Positions 52,541-63,360 of a stretch of 64,000 nt of DNA are shown here, in pieces; position 1 is the stretch's first letter, and the number at the start of each line of letters is the position of its first letter. Origin of the DNA: Calvatia gigantea (lineage: Eukaryota > Basidiomycota > Agaricomycetes > Agaricales > Lycoperdaceae); assembly GCA_025093985.1 (NCBI GenBank), contig JACAAK010000004.1, positions 2,728,001 through 2,792,000 on the forward strand, written 5' to 3'. A model generated the notes under the pieces. It was given only the letters and a program-made list of their open reading frames with translations. It had not been told where the DNA came from and ran no database searches. Both the position numbers and the translations under genes were made by a program.

Positions 52541-54189
52541 ATGACCCTCCATACAATAATCCAACATCTCCTTCGGGGCAAGGACTATTCAGGCTCCCGG
52601 GCTGACAGTAGTACCGACCCAGGACCCTCGTCAAAGCTAAAAGCAAGGCTCTTGGATGTACTTTCACGAACTTACGATCTTGGGTTCACCGCGTTCGGTG
52701 GACCTCCCGTTCACTTTCAAATCCTACACCGGCGTTTCGTGGACGGAATGGGAAAAACACCCTGGATAGATGAGCAGACTGTATGTCCTCTTTCCATCTA
52801 TCCGCCAGAATCCATATCCATTCATTCTCTTCACAGTACCAGGAAATATTCGCATTGAGCCAAGTGTTGCCGGGACCCGGATCCACCAAAATGCTCTTTA
52901 CCATCGCCGCAATACACGCGGGCTTTATTCCTGCGGCGGTTGTCTTTCTCTTTTGGTCGTTGCCAAGTTCGGTGTCGATGTATGGCCTTTCTCTCGGTGT
53001 CCACCAGCTTAATGAAGTGCTCCCTGCACCCGTATACGCATTCCTATCCGGACTGAACTCAGCTACGGTGGGGATAATTGCCTTGGCTGCCGTTCAACTA
53101 TCGCGCAAAGCCATTACAGACAAAATGACACGGGCCCTTGTCGTTTTCGGTGGTTGCGCGGGCTTGTTGTATAACGCATTGTGGTATTTCCCCGTGTTGC
53201 TGGTTGGGGCAAGTATTACTACGATCCTCTGGGACATCTATATCCCCCAACTTTGGAAATACCTTCGTAAACAACGTGTTCCGAAGGCAAACCTCGGGAA
53301 TGAAGGGCCTGCGGAAGAACACGAAGTAACCGAAATTCCTCGGACGAATCCAGACAACCAAAGCATTCATTCCGTCCAACGACGTCCTCCCAGCCGTGCG
53401 AGCAGCAAAAAAATCCAGGCTCAACCACCATCCCCAATTTCCGACACCTCGGACGACAACGGTCACCCATCGCCACAACCAGCAATGGATGTCTCAACCT
53501 ACAGCATTTCTGTCAAGATGAGCTTAGCACTCATCGTTCTCTTCTTTATCGTCTTCGCGGTCCTTATCGCTCTTCGCAGTTCCCTTCCACACCCTCCTCT
53601 CCCCCTAGCCATATTCAACAATATGTTTCTTGCTGGGACGATTATCTTCGGCGGTGGGCCGGTCGTCATTCCCCTCCTTCGGGCATACGTTGTCGACCCC
53701 GGATGGGTGACACCTCGAGACTTCATCCTTGGACTCGCCATCGCCCAGGCATTCCCTGGACCCAATTTTGCTTTTGCAGTTTACTTGGGCTCTCTAGCTA
53801 TTGCATCTACAGGATATAGTCCTGCCAAGAGCTTTCTAGGAGCCGTGCTCGGATTTCTGGGTATATTCACCCCAGGAATCTGGCTGTCCATTGGGTTCCA
53901 GGGCCTCTGGCGTACGCTGAGGAAGAAGAAAGTAGTGATCAGTCTATTAAGGGGTGTGAATGCGGCCGCGGTTGGTTTTGTATATACTGCGGTGTATCGC
54001 ATCTGGCAAGTCGGGTATTTGACACCGTCGCAGAACAGGGGCATAAGCTTGGGTAACGAGCCTTGGTGGCTCGTTGTCTCCGCGACAACTTTTACTCTCG
54101 TCGAGTGGTATAGAGTCCCTCCGGCCGTTGCAATCGTCCTTGGGGGGCTTGCTGGTCTGGGCTGGTGGGGTGCAGTTATACGTAATTAA
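52541..54189 (+). CDS. Chromate ion transporter (CHR/ChrA family)
   Basis: The two-domain CHR membrane protein has an N-terminal half with GFTAFGGPPVHFQI, WIDEQT, then FALSQVLPGPGSTKMLFTIA, GVHQLNEVLPAPVYAFLSGL and following helices. A hydrophilic, charged loop (53.28-53.50 kb, Pro/Ser-rich) links to the C-terminal half, with MFLAGTIIFGGGPVVIPLLR, WVTPRDFILGLAIAQAFPGP and NFAFAVYLG. Repeating FGGP and PGP motifs in the two halves show the internal duplication typical of long-chain CHR proteins, about 10-12 helices. Bacterial relatives export chromate; in fungi the physiological substrate is unclear. One short intron after DEQT (about 52780-52836) places the second exon in frame. The gene is divergent from QPRT. 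Confidence 0.93.
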
Positions 54190-54410
54190 AATGAACGCGA
54201 TGTTACAAACGTTTAACAGTTGATGTATTGTAGGAATGACAAGTGCCAGAATGGAACATAGGTGAATATTCGGATACTGGGTAATGAAGTAATGGTGTCC
54301 AGATCTGTATAAATGTCCAGTCTATATCTCAAAGAAAAGAGAGTTCAAGAAAGTCCCGTTGCAGTCGATGATCAAAAGGAGACGGCGATCAAAGGCCGTT
54401 ACAAGGGGTT

Positions 54411-55146
54411 TTACACCACGAGATAAGTGATAGCACCAAGAAGTGCAATAAGTCCAGTACCTGCCTTGACAGCAGTGGCGCCATTGGAACCAGGGGGAGT
54501 AGTATTACCAGCATCAGACGGGGACGGCGATGCATTGGTTGTGGCTGCCGGAGAGACAACAGTTGCAGTCCTGATTGAAAGAAAATCCGATCAGCTTCCA
54601 GAGTGTTCCAATGCAAAACACGTGTCGAGTGTACTCACGGCCTCGATGTGCTGAGGGCACTAGAGGAAACGCTGGCGGCTTTAATAGTGAATTCAGGGGA
54701 CTGAGAGTAGATGGTGTTGGGTTCGTTGACACTTTTGACGAAATTGACCCTGAAATTGGGACCGATAGGCCAACCTCCACTGGGAGGACCGACGGAAACC
54801 TGAGCTTGCCCAACACCGTCTTGCTCAGCCATTAGAACCTGATCCTGGGGGAAAATGGCACGGTTCTGAAGGTTTCGCGAGATTAAAGCAATTATAGCTT
54901 TGAGCTTGGACAGTGTTGGCATACCTGGTTGGTGAGAATGATGGTGAAGTTGGTTGGGTCAGTTGAAACACGGTCCCATGCAACTCTAGGTGGGTGTTAG
55001 CAACTATCTAGGACTGTCCGTGGTGAATCGTGAACTGCTCACATTTGGTTGCCAGAATTGGTCCACCCGTTAGCAGCGTTAGGCTGGGTGACCTGGTAAG
55101 CGAGGGCTGAGCCAGCAAGAGCGAGGACAACGGCGATGGTACGCAT
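54411..55146 (-). CDS. GPI-anchored Ser/Thr-rich secreted protein (Kre9/Knh1-like N-terminal domain)
   Basis: The start MRTIAVVLALAGSALAYQVT is a clear signal peptide. The following domain (WTNSGNQ, VAWDRVSTDPTNFTIILTNQ, RAIFPQDQVLMAEQDG, then GPNFRVNFVKSVNEPNTIYS and QSPEFTIK) has the Kre9/Knh1-like beta-sandwich pattern widespread in mushroom secretomes. A Ser/Thr/Ala/Pro-rich linker leads to SNGATAVKAGTG and a hydrophobic C-terminus (LIALLGAITYLVV), as expected for a GPI attachment signal. Introns of about 50 nt interrupt the N-terminal half. It probably sits in the plasma membrane or cell wall. A TATA-like element lies about 115 bp upstream. Confidence 0.86.
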
Positions 55147-55256
55147 TGTAGGGATGAGGGGAAGAAAAAAACTAGGGAGAAGGAAAGTGGATGGCGGATA
55201 GACTAGCGGATAGACTAAAACTCGGCAGAAGTGGTTTTTGTATGAAAGCTCGCGCC

Positions 55257-55266
55257 CCTTATAAAT
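55257..55266 (-). promoter_or_regulatory. TATA-like element upstream of GPI-protein gene
   Basis: Reading the reverse strand, TTTATAAGG occurs about 115 bases before the start codon, in an otherwise GC-rich setting. Position and sequence suit a core promoter TATA box, but this is not tested. Confidence 0.4.
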
Positions 55267-56364
55267 TTAGCGCTCATCCCGTGACCCGGAATTTCAAAGT
55301 TAAATGAAGTCTTGCAGGACCATCGATCCAACTGCTTTGGGCATTCTCCTCGTCGCCTTTGGAGAGCGATACTTGCATGATTCCGTCCAATATTTACTTC
55401 CACATCTCCCTCGTTTTTCTTGCGCCTTTCCGCCCGTCCGTTGCGGCTAGTTATCATCTCTTCAGAGCACGACAACCATCGACGTGCAGCGCCCGTCAAA
55501 GGCTCATGGCAACTGAGTTGCGCGATGGCGTGCTGCACTCGGAGGTCGTTGTTCCGTCAAGGGCCCGTATACCTGAAACCGATATGCTCTCTCTGCCCCT
55601 CACTCATGGTGAACGTATGGTTCTGGACATCAGGGTACCTTGTTCGGATGTGATGTCTTATGCCTTGAGGCGAGGCTCATGACGCGCCCCGGCCCTATTT
55701 TGACGTTCACCCGCCATCTGTCGTGCAGAGTTATGCCGAATACAACCCCCGGATCAGGATCTCGAGTTCCAACAGCGATAGATGGGTCCTCTCAATGTCC
55801 TCTCATGCTCACAACCACTGAAGCTGGAATCTTTGTCAGGGAAGACCTCCTGCCTTTCATACCGTTGATGGTACTTGGGCTGTGATATATCCCTTGACGG
55901 GTATTAAACCCCGCAACAGTCGCTAGGATGAAGATGACATCCGAGCAATTTTCAAAAAGGCCTTCATTTGACTGAAACGCCCGCTATTGGGCGGTGTAGC
56001 TCCATGCTCTTGAGTTCAGGCTTCGTGCACCAGACATCTTTCTGGCCCTTTCTGATCTTTGTAGTGCTTTTGCGCCAATCAGTACAAGGCCAGCAGGAAC
56101 TCTGGCCTGGCCTCCGTAGCGAGTGACAAAACACTAATCACTGCGCATTTGCTCAGGAAGCCTCGTTTGACCCTGATCAACTCTGCGGCTCGTGTGAACG
56201 TTACTATTCTCTGTGGCTTTCCTGTGTGGGGCATGTACATAGCGTAGATTATGTTGAACTTCTCTGGCAAATGCGCAGCATCATGCATCAACTGCGGAGG
56301 ACGTCCAAAGGAACTCAAATAGGCTCGATGAACACTTGTTGGTAATCCGTTTGCTCTGTTAAAC
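55267..56364. other. Long gap without a convincing gene
   Basis: About 1.1 kb between the GPI-protein promoter and the acetyltransferase gene. Two open frames of roughly 95-107 codons occur (55359-55682 plus strand; 56079-56366 minus strand, overlapping the next start), but neither resembles a known family nor splices into a longer product. I cannot exclude a decayed gene or a noncoding transcript. Confidence 0.4.
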
Positions 56365-57483
56365 ATGCAGCTTCAGGAGCCTAGCGAAGAAACTCTTCGT
56401 CGGCCAGGGCGAACATCCAGCCAAAATTTTTCTTCCACCTCGGTTTATCCTGAAATTGAAGTATCCCCCATCGTCGTCCCCTTGCGCGACGGTAATAACC
56501 AAACTGCGTGTTGTGCTTATTGTATCTAATTTGCCTGCCTCACAGAACATCTCAAGAAGGCAAGCAAAAGTTGGGTTGATGCATTCGAGAAGGACCCCGT
56601 TCTTCGCTACATCGACAATGTGAGTCCCAGACTTGGAGATAACGGAATGCCAACTTACTTTTTCTAGAATCGCAAGCAAACACACGACGTAAAGACCATC
56701 ACTCAGGTCATTATGTTCTGCACGATGGCCTACTGGAAAAGACGGAAAATAGCCCTCACCGTCGACGGGGGAGCTTCTATTATATTCTGGTGGGTAATGT
56801 CCAAATTTATGTTCTCCGTAAGCTGACAAACTGACAATCCCTGGTGTGGTTCAACGATAGCACCGCTCCACAGGCCCCCAGAAAGCCGTTGGATCGTTGC
56901 ATTGACTGGGTGGCCGAACTTGTCGGGCAAATTTTCATCGCACTATCTTCGAGCGAGGAAAAGAAGGTACGTAATCGTTGTGCGCCGACGTGCCCGTGCT
57001 AAAAAATATTAAGCGGGCAGCCGAGGTCCGGGCTAAAATCAAGGACGCCGTATCTAGGTCACTCGGTGATCGGGCGGATAGGATGTTGTATATTGATACA
57101 CTGGCGACAGAACCCGCTAGCCAAGGGTGGGGCTATGGAGGTGCTCTTCTTGACTCTGTCGGAGCATTGGTATGTCGCCCAATTCTCGAGGCTCAGGACG
57201 TACTTAGTGATTAAACCCTCGTATACATCCTACGTTGAGACAGGGTGATGTTACAAACCAGGCCATCTGGTTGAGTTCAAGCAACGAGAAGGAACACAGA
57301 ATTTTATACGTTTCACGGTTACAAGGTCGTAGACAAGGCCGTTGTCGGAGATGATAATCCTACTTGGCATGGCGCTCCCGTGGTCATTAAGATCGTGAGG
57401 ACGTCCCTTAAACATCACCTATTCTCGACCCCTTACATTTTTGCCAGATGGTCCGGGAGCCTCGCCAGGGAGGGTCGGTTTGA
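56365..57483 (+). CDS. GNAT-family N-acetyltransferase
   Basis: The start MQLQEPSEETLRRPGRTSSQ leads to PEIEVSPIVVPLRD and, after an intron, EHLKKASKSWVDAFEKDPVL, a common N-terminal layout in fungal GNATs. Middle exons contain AYWKRRKIALTVDGGASIIF and the helical RAAEVRAKIKDAVSRSLGDR. The acetyl-CoA-binding core is MLYIDTLATEPASQGWGYGG followed by ALLDSVGAL, close to the Q-x-x-G-x-G/A pattern (QGWGYGG). The last exons give NQAIWLSSSNEKNTEFYTFH and GYKVVDKAVVGDDNPTWHGA, ending MVREPRQGGSV. Splicing near 56790-56870 is ambiguous, so the middle of the protein is tentative. Substrate unknown. Confidence 0.78.
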
Positions 57484-57544
57484 ATGAGCGCGATTATATT
57501 GTACAGTACGAGAGAGAAGTAACCGTGAGCCATATAAAATATGA

Positions 57545-58870
57545 CTACAGACAACTCGACAAAGCATCCTCAGCATCCGCCCACAAATCCCGCTGGCCCC
57601 AAACACCAACAATGGCACACATAATTATCCAGCAAGCTTGCTCATCCATGACCTGCACGTCAGAGGCCCTCCTTGGCGATGGGAGGTGAGACACTGAAGG
57701 ACCACCCCTCGTTCTGCTCAAAATTGTAAGTTTAAGATGGGCCAGGCAAGCACGCGCGAGATTGCGCAGAAGATTCAGATCGTCTGCTGAGATGTAATCG
57801 TCAATGCGAAGCAGAAGTGAGAATATCCACCGGGCATGCGTGTTTGTTGGGCGGTAGGTGTGTGAGTCGGGTTCGCGCAGATAGAGATTGATCCAATGAG
57901 TAAAGTACATTAGTAAATGCAATGCTATCCGCTGAAAACGACAAAAGATGAGCAAACCGAGCCACTTGCTTCGAAGAGAAGGGCTACCTCATCTATGAGC
58001 TTCAAAAGTTGCGGTGAAGGTTCTCGTGGGGTAAGGTGATCTCCTTCGATATCTTGCCCACTAGTGGAAGATGAAGGCCCCGGTTCAGTCATCTGCTCGA
58101 CACTATCAGAGGGTATGGGCGTTCCCGTGGGTGTAGGCAAGAAATCCTGAGGCTCGACCTTAAGCCCATTTTCGACATGGCCTTCATCCACAGCTATATT
58201 AGACGCTTCTGAATGGAGGACGTGCTCTCCTCCGTGTTCACAATGTTCGTGCTCTTGATCATCCCAAGTGCGCATGTTCCCCTCCGTGGATTGGCCACGT
58301 TGTTTTTGGTTCAATTTACTCTTCTTTTTTGACTTACGAGGATTCCACACATGTTCGGGTTTACCTGAGAGAAAGTGCCACCAGAGGTCCCGCTCCTTCT
58401 TGTCCGGCGTGAGCTTTCGCCCTGAAGTTGGTGGGATTGGTCCGATCGTTGGCTGATTGAAGTTCTGTTGCAGAATGTTGGCACGGTGAACAGTATCAAT
58501 GGAAAGCAACCAGACCTTACGAAGGTTGGTCCAACGCATCTCAGTGAGTTGTCTCCACTCCGTGGAAGGCATAGCAGGATGTCGCTGTCCGCGGGAGGGA
58601 TTGGAAGGCAAAGCCTCTAATATGGGTTCATATGGGTTAGGAACGCAAGTGACGTGGGGAAGCGCTTGAGCGTCGCGTCTGGAAAAACGCTCAGAATGAC
58701 AGAGCTATAGAAGAAACAACCAACTATTACCGCACAGTAAAGAGATATTGCATGCCGTCTACAGGTTCACCATCGAAATCATCCGGTAAGTCTGCAACTG
58801 GCAGAGTCTGTCTTCCGAAGGATGGTTCCTCAGAGTCCGAATCGTCGAGTTCGTCGTGTTTTCGTTTCAT
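57545..58870 (-). CDS. Gemin2/SIP1 (Brr1)-like snRNP assembly protein
   Basis: Gemin2 binds SMN and the open Sm ring during spliceosomal snRNP assembly. The start MKRKHDELDDSDSEEPSFGR leads to the hallmark region DGEPVDGMQYLFTVRRDAQA with LPHVTCVPNPYE. A Trp-rich helix follows (STEWRQLTEMRWTNLRKVWL), then a Lys-rich and Glu/His-rich insert (about 58.15-58.4 kb). The C-terminal helical domain reads RIALHLLMYFTHWINLYLRE, ARWIFSLLLRIDDYISADDL and NLLRNLARACLAHL, matching the Gemin2 C-terminal fold. The end is WGQRDLWADAEDALSSCL. Overall similarity of this family is low, but motif order is right. The gene is divergent from the Lys-rich gene and convergent with the GNAT gene. Confidence 0.82.
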
Positions 58871-59053
58871 GATGATTAAAAGCAAAGAAAGTTGGATGGA
58901 GGGCCAGCCCTCAGTTTAGTTGCCGGTGCGATTAAACGCCGGCGATCATCAAAACTTGAACTTGACCACCACAACTACACGATGATATAGTCTTGATATT
59001 CACCTTCATTCATTGCAATCACACTCGAGCCTATCTTATTGGGGGACAAGAAC

Positions 59054-60123
59054 ATGCCCACTCAAGAGCTGAACGAAGATGCAATCGACTCGCAAGAACT
59101 CCAAGCTCAAATTGACCTCTCGATGTCCTTTGCACAGAACCTTGTCACGTCCTGGGTTAAACCCACACATTTCACGCAACATACTAAGCAAAGAAATTTA
59201 GAAAATGAATTAAAGGAATACATGCGTCGTCCACCTAGGTATGCCTTCACCCCTCGACGTAATGTCGTCTCTTTTCCCTGAGTCAATATACACCTAGGCT
59301 CGGCGTCGGCGCGCCTATACCCGAAATGCAAAACTTTGCTCAAGAGGCTACAAGGCTCAGGTCTAAGTTGGAGGGAGGGAAAAAACGACGTAGGGTAGAA
59401 GAAACCGCGGAAATGAAGCAGCCACAATCAGAAAGCGAAGAGGAGAGCCGTGCTGGGGCGATTAAGAAAAAGGTCCGAGCGGATCCTTTCGACGTGGTCA
59501 CCAAGAAAAAGAAAAAGAGTACCGAAGCCGATAGAAAGAATATTCTAGCCCTACATCCGGCAGCTTTCAAGGCCATGTCGCGAACGCAGTCTGACATAGC
59601 TCAGGAGGCCAGTCTGGAGGCTGAGGGCCCTACCAAGGAGCTGCTTGGTGCCTCAGAGCCGTCAGAAGCCCACGAAAAGAAGAAAAGGCACCATTCCGGT
59701 CATGACAAAGAGCCGCAAAAGCAGGTCCGGGTACCTTCAGCCGGAGTTGCCCTGCCCAATATTGAAACAACGTCCAATGGGGTCAAATCACAGCAGAATA
59801 CCAGTTCTCCGAAAGTGTCGAATGCTCCTACCAAACCTCCGGCTCTTCTCGCGCAACCACCTCCCGCTTCCCCTACCACACAGCCGAAGGTCGTCGATGT
59901 TTCCCTGACTACAACCCCCGTCCTTTCACCGGGCCGCTTCACATCCGATCCCAGATTCCTCAAACAACCCCTTCTCAACCTTATAGGCTCGCCTAACGGA
60001 GGAGAAAGCGACGAGGATGTCCGAAAGCCGGAGCAGTATGATCTTACGCCGAAACGGAAGCGTAAGCGAAGAAAGAAACGGAAAAAGCAAAACGTGGAGG
60101 TGGCAGGGACCGCCAAGGTGTAA
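59054..60123 (+). CDS. Lys-rich nuclear-type protein, DUF3245-like
   Basis: The start MPTQELNEDAIDSQELQAQI precedes a helical segment (SMSFAQNLVTSWVKPTHFTQ). One intron at about 59239-59297 joins RRPPR to LGVGAPIPEMQNFAQEATRL; the combination of a Trp-containing helix followed by PPRLGxGA is what I associate with DUF3245 proteins. The remaining 230 residues are basic and disordered, with several putative nuclear localisation clusters (GGKKRRRVEE, VVTKKKKKSTE, PKRKRKRRKKRKKQ). A central part is Pro/Ser/Thr-rich. It could be a nucleolar or ribosome-biogenesis factor, but that is inference from composition. It shares a divergent promoter of about 183 bp with the Gemin2-like gene. Confidence 0.68.
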
Positions 60124-60907
60124 TATTATGTTACCTTTCTGTCATCTATCGGGTCGTTTCCTCATGTATTATTTCATTTTATTACGATATGCGCTGTATT
60201 CCTCCGCTCTCCTGTGCAGCTCTGCTAATTAGCGACAGACCCTCGACCCTAATGCTCCCATAATTCCAGAACTGAGAGCATTGGGGAAAGCAAGGGTAAT
60301 CCCGTTCCGAATATCCTAGTGACCTTGGTATATTCCCGGATCCCGTGGATTCACTCACACGTCCTAAAGACATTCCGAAACTCATAGAGAGTAATTCTAG
60401 CAGATACACTGTCGGATTTACCTCCACGATATACCAGTAATCACACAATTAGACATACAAATGACGCGGGAAGAGTTCCGAGAGTGATTGATTCTGGCTA
60501 CAGATACATCAAGGAATGACGTACAGACGTGATTTGGGTTTTGAGGTAATGAAACTGTCGTCTGTTGACATGCCTCGTACCAGACGTATTGTTTTCATCT
60601 AAGGATGAGGGACCGCTACCAGAACGCCGTGCTCACAGCAACTTCGTTGACTGATAACCGATAACTACTGACAGCTTGGATGCTTTGGCGACCTGCTCAA
60701 TTAGTCAAATTTTCAAACTCTGCTACTTTAGCCCGAAGTTGATCTAAAACCGGCAAGACCTGTAACCTTGGCGCTCATGTAATTCAGTCGACCAGCGAGG
60801 AATAAAATCGTCGTTGCAAAGAGTATTCTATGACATAAATAATATGTTATTCTACAAAATGTGTCCTCCAAGTCCCTGTATAAACCCCGTGACTAAGTAA
60901 GAAGCAA
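60124..60907. other. 784-bp gap, no gene seen
   Basis: The gap lies between the convergent stops of the Lys-rich gene and the small basic gene. Short open frames exist (for example 60182-60448 minus strand) but none shows family features or neighbouring exons. It is longer than needed for two 3' ends, so a noncoding transcript cannot be excluded. Confidence 0.45.
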
Positions 60908-61492
60908 TCAACGGCGAGCGGGAATGCGGCGAGAGCTGCTCTGGGGTTGATGGCGGGGACGCGAAGGTGGTGGTCGTCGGGGACGGGTTGAAGGATTCTG
61001 CCCGACCTTCCGGCTTGTTGTCAAGCGGCGACCGGAAGAGGGTTGAGAGCCTTTGTGGCCAGAAGACTGGGAGGGTCTAGTGTGGGCTCGAGCCCGAGGA
61101 GAAAGACGGTTGGACCGCCGGTGGTTTGGTGCTTTCTGGCGACTAAGGAAAGAGAATACCCCACCACTGGATGTACCTTGCCGTTCCGCCCTTTTCTTTT
61201 GGTAGGCTTTGCGAGCCTTCCGATATGCTGCAGCCTTTCGCATTTCTGCCATTCCCTGAAGCATGCAGGTCGGCTAGAGTCCACTGTAAACACAAGAGAG
61301 AAGCTCACCCTGCTACGCAAATGTTCATTACCGCTAAGTGTTCCTCTCAATTTTGCAAGCCAGCCGTGAACAGTGGAAGGCGGAGGGGTGCGTCGACTGC
61401 CATCTGGACGGAACTGGCCATGGATTAGTCGGGCTGGCAACGTTTCATTCAGGAGAGAAAGTGCTCACATGAGAGGCCCATTCGATCTTCAT
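60908..61492 (-). CDS. Small, very basic protein of unknown function
   Basis: A consistent three-exon model starts MKIEWASH, splices a 55-nt intron, and continues FRPDGSRRTPPPSTVHGWLA and KLRGTLSGNEHLRSRG. A second intron leads to MAEMRKAAAYRKARKAYQKK with RAERQGTSS. The first 65 residues look structured: a short amphipathic helix pattern (GWLAKLRGTLSGNEHL) followed by a long Lys/Arg/Ala helix. The last 80 residues are an Arg/Ser/Pro/His tail ending SSSRRIPARR, with isoelectric point clearly very high. The composition suggests nucleic-acid binding, but no named domain is recognised. Upstream exons beyond 61492 are possible. Confidence 0.55.
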
Positions 61493-62681
61493 TGTAGCTA
61501 TGTGGGCTTTGTGTGTACAAGAAGGTACGGTTGTGGTTGAAAATCAACAATGAGAGTAGTGCTCTTACATTGCAACTCGTTGTTCTGCTTTATTAACTTC
61601 TCGGAACAAGCACAGCATGATCAGCATCCCGCAATAATTACAGTGGCTTTGATCATTACGTAAGGTGCCTCGCTGCATCCTCCCCCCCAAGCTGAATTGC
61701 CCTGGGCTGTTTCAGTGCAACGAGGAATCCCCCCATTCATGGCGTTGTCCTGTCACAGAAACACGAGCTTCGCGCGCAGCAACTCTCTGAGTAGGATCCC
61801 ATTCCTAGTTCCCCCCCCCCCCCCCGACTTAACTGGAATCGCCAGAGTCAGAGGCTAATCAAAATGGGCAATTGGCAGAACAACCCACAAGTGAAGATGA
61901 GAATCCGGAATCGATCACCTTAACAGCTTACCTCGGCCGAACTCGCAATGACTTGCAATTTCCGTGCCGGATCCGAGGTTTCCTAATTCCAGCAAACTCA
62001 TTGGAGAAAGTAAATTCTCCGGAATGCACATAAGAATTCGCTCACAGCAAAGTATCCGGTCTTCAAAACTCTTTGCAAACCTATACAGCCCTGGCAGGAT
62101 GAACTTGAATAACATCATCCCGACACCATGAGATGGGAACTTGGAGTGGGTATGTAGCTAGAGGACTTATTGATCATCGACGAGAGTCAATCTCTGGAAT
62201 TACGTACAGTGGCGGCCCCGACGGCGGACACCCCGAAGCGGAGCAGGCGCACCGACAAGTCCCAAGATCGACAATTAACCTCACAACAATTGTGATTGGT
62301 GTGCTGATCTTATCCGTCAGTAACACTGCCATAGTCAGCAACGGTATTCCGGGCGCCTCCTTGAATGGACAGCACGTGGCTGGAACGGGAACATCCCGAT
62401 TGTGCTGCCTGTAGTAACGTCATCCGAAACAGGTGGGCACCGCCCCACAAACCGGCTACCTTGCAATCGCTGTGGCGTACCTGGACACTGCTTTGCCCGT
62501 CCTCCTCGAAATTTGGCCAGACGACATGTACGATGCAAGCGACAACGGGACTGACCAGCCGCCGTAGGACTCGGTCGTCTTCCTTCCCGTCTTTCAGGAA
62601 AGTACAAGTAGAAGCTAGATTGAGTCACCATGGCCCTCAGAACCTCTGAAATCGTTCAAGCCAAAATTCAAAATTCAAAAA
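61493..62681. other. 1.2-kb gap with a poly-C run and a Cys/His-rich patch
   Basis: No gene can be modelled with confidence. A run of 15 C lies at 61811-61825 and C-rich stretches at 61682. Around 62365-62560 two overlapping frames hold Cys/His clusters (REHPDCAACSNVIRNR, and LPCNRCGVPGHCF followed by RRHVRCKRQRD), which could be pieces of a spliced zinc-binding protein or of a decayed gene. An upstream frame at 62133-62414 has a hydrophobic stretch (LTTIVIGVLILSVS). Confidence 0.4.
61811..61825. repeat. Homopolymer run of 15 C
   Basis: A pure C tract in noncoding sequence. Its true length is hard to determine by most sequencing methods, so it marks a spot of low assembly confidence. Confidence 0.9.
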
Positions 62682-63360
62682 ATGGGCCAAATGAAGAACA
62701 TCGAGGCTATTGAAAACAGACTCTACTTGGGAAAGTCAGTAACGACCTTGATTTTCTTTTTGTATCCTTCTGATTATTCCCCCAGTATAATCGCTGCTCG
62801 CTCAACTCGGACTTTGACCGAACGTCGCATCACACATATATTGTCTGTGTGTAATGATGCGATACCCGCAGAGGTCCCGGAGTCCGGTATATACCATAAG
62901 CGCATCAGTGTAGAAGATGTCGAATACGCCGATCTCCTGATCCATCTTCCGATAGCCTGCCAGTTCATTCACCAAGCCTTGACCTCTGGGGGTACCGTCC
63001 TAGTCCATAGCGTTAATGGTATTTCCAGAGGTGCTGCAATTGTTGCCGCTTATTGTAAGTCATATTTATGACACTCATATCCCAATGCGGCTGACCAAGT
63101 ACCTACAGTCATGTGGTCTCGTCGTATCGGAGCCACCGACGCAACTGAGATGGTGAGGAGAGGTACGTCATTCACCAACGTCAAAAGCGCAAACCTCTAA
63201 TTGGCCTCAAGCTCGTGATTCAATCTGGATCAACCCTGGTTTTCAGGAACAACTCGTTTTGTTCCAAGTTTGCCAGTATAAACCTCACCCTGGCGATGGT
63301 GTATACGCCAGCTGGAAAGCGAAAGTCGAACGCAAACTAAAAGCAATTGGGTTTCGCTAA
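62682..63360 (+). CDS. Dual-specificity phosphatase fold with Ser in place of the catalytic Cys (STYX-like pseudophosphatase)
   Basis: The start MGQMKNIEAIENRLYLGN (joined by an intron to IIAARSTRTLTERRITHILS) is the standard DSP beginning. The general-acid region reads YHKRISVEDVEYADLLIHLP, followed by ACQFIHQALTSGGTVLVHSV. The P-loop expected as HCxxGxSR is HSVNGISRG here: codon 63009-63011 is AGC (Ser) where the nucleophile TGC (Cys) is expected, while Gly, Ser and Arg of the loop are kept. After another intron come LMWSRRIGATDATEMVRRAR or similar and DSIWINPGFQEQLVLFQVCQ, ending KLKAIGFR. Length, about 175 residues, is normal. The protein should bind but not hydrolyse phosphosubstrates, unless the base is an error. 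Confidence 0.87.

Noticed and set aside
55359..55682. 107-codon plus-strand frame in the intergenic gap
   Set aside because: A weak leader-like start but no recognisable domain, and a competing frame is equally open.
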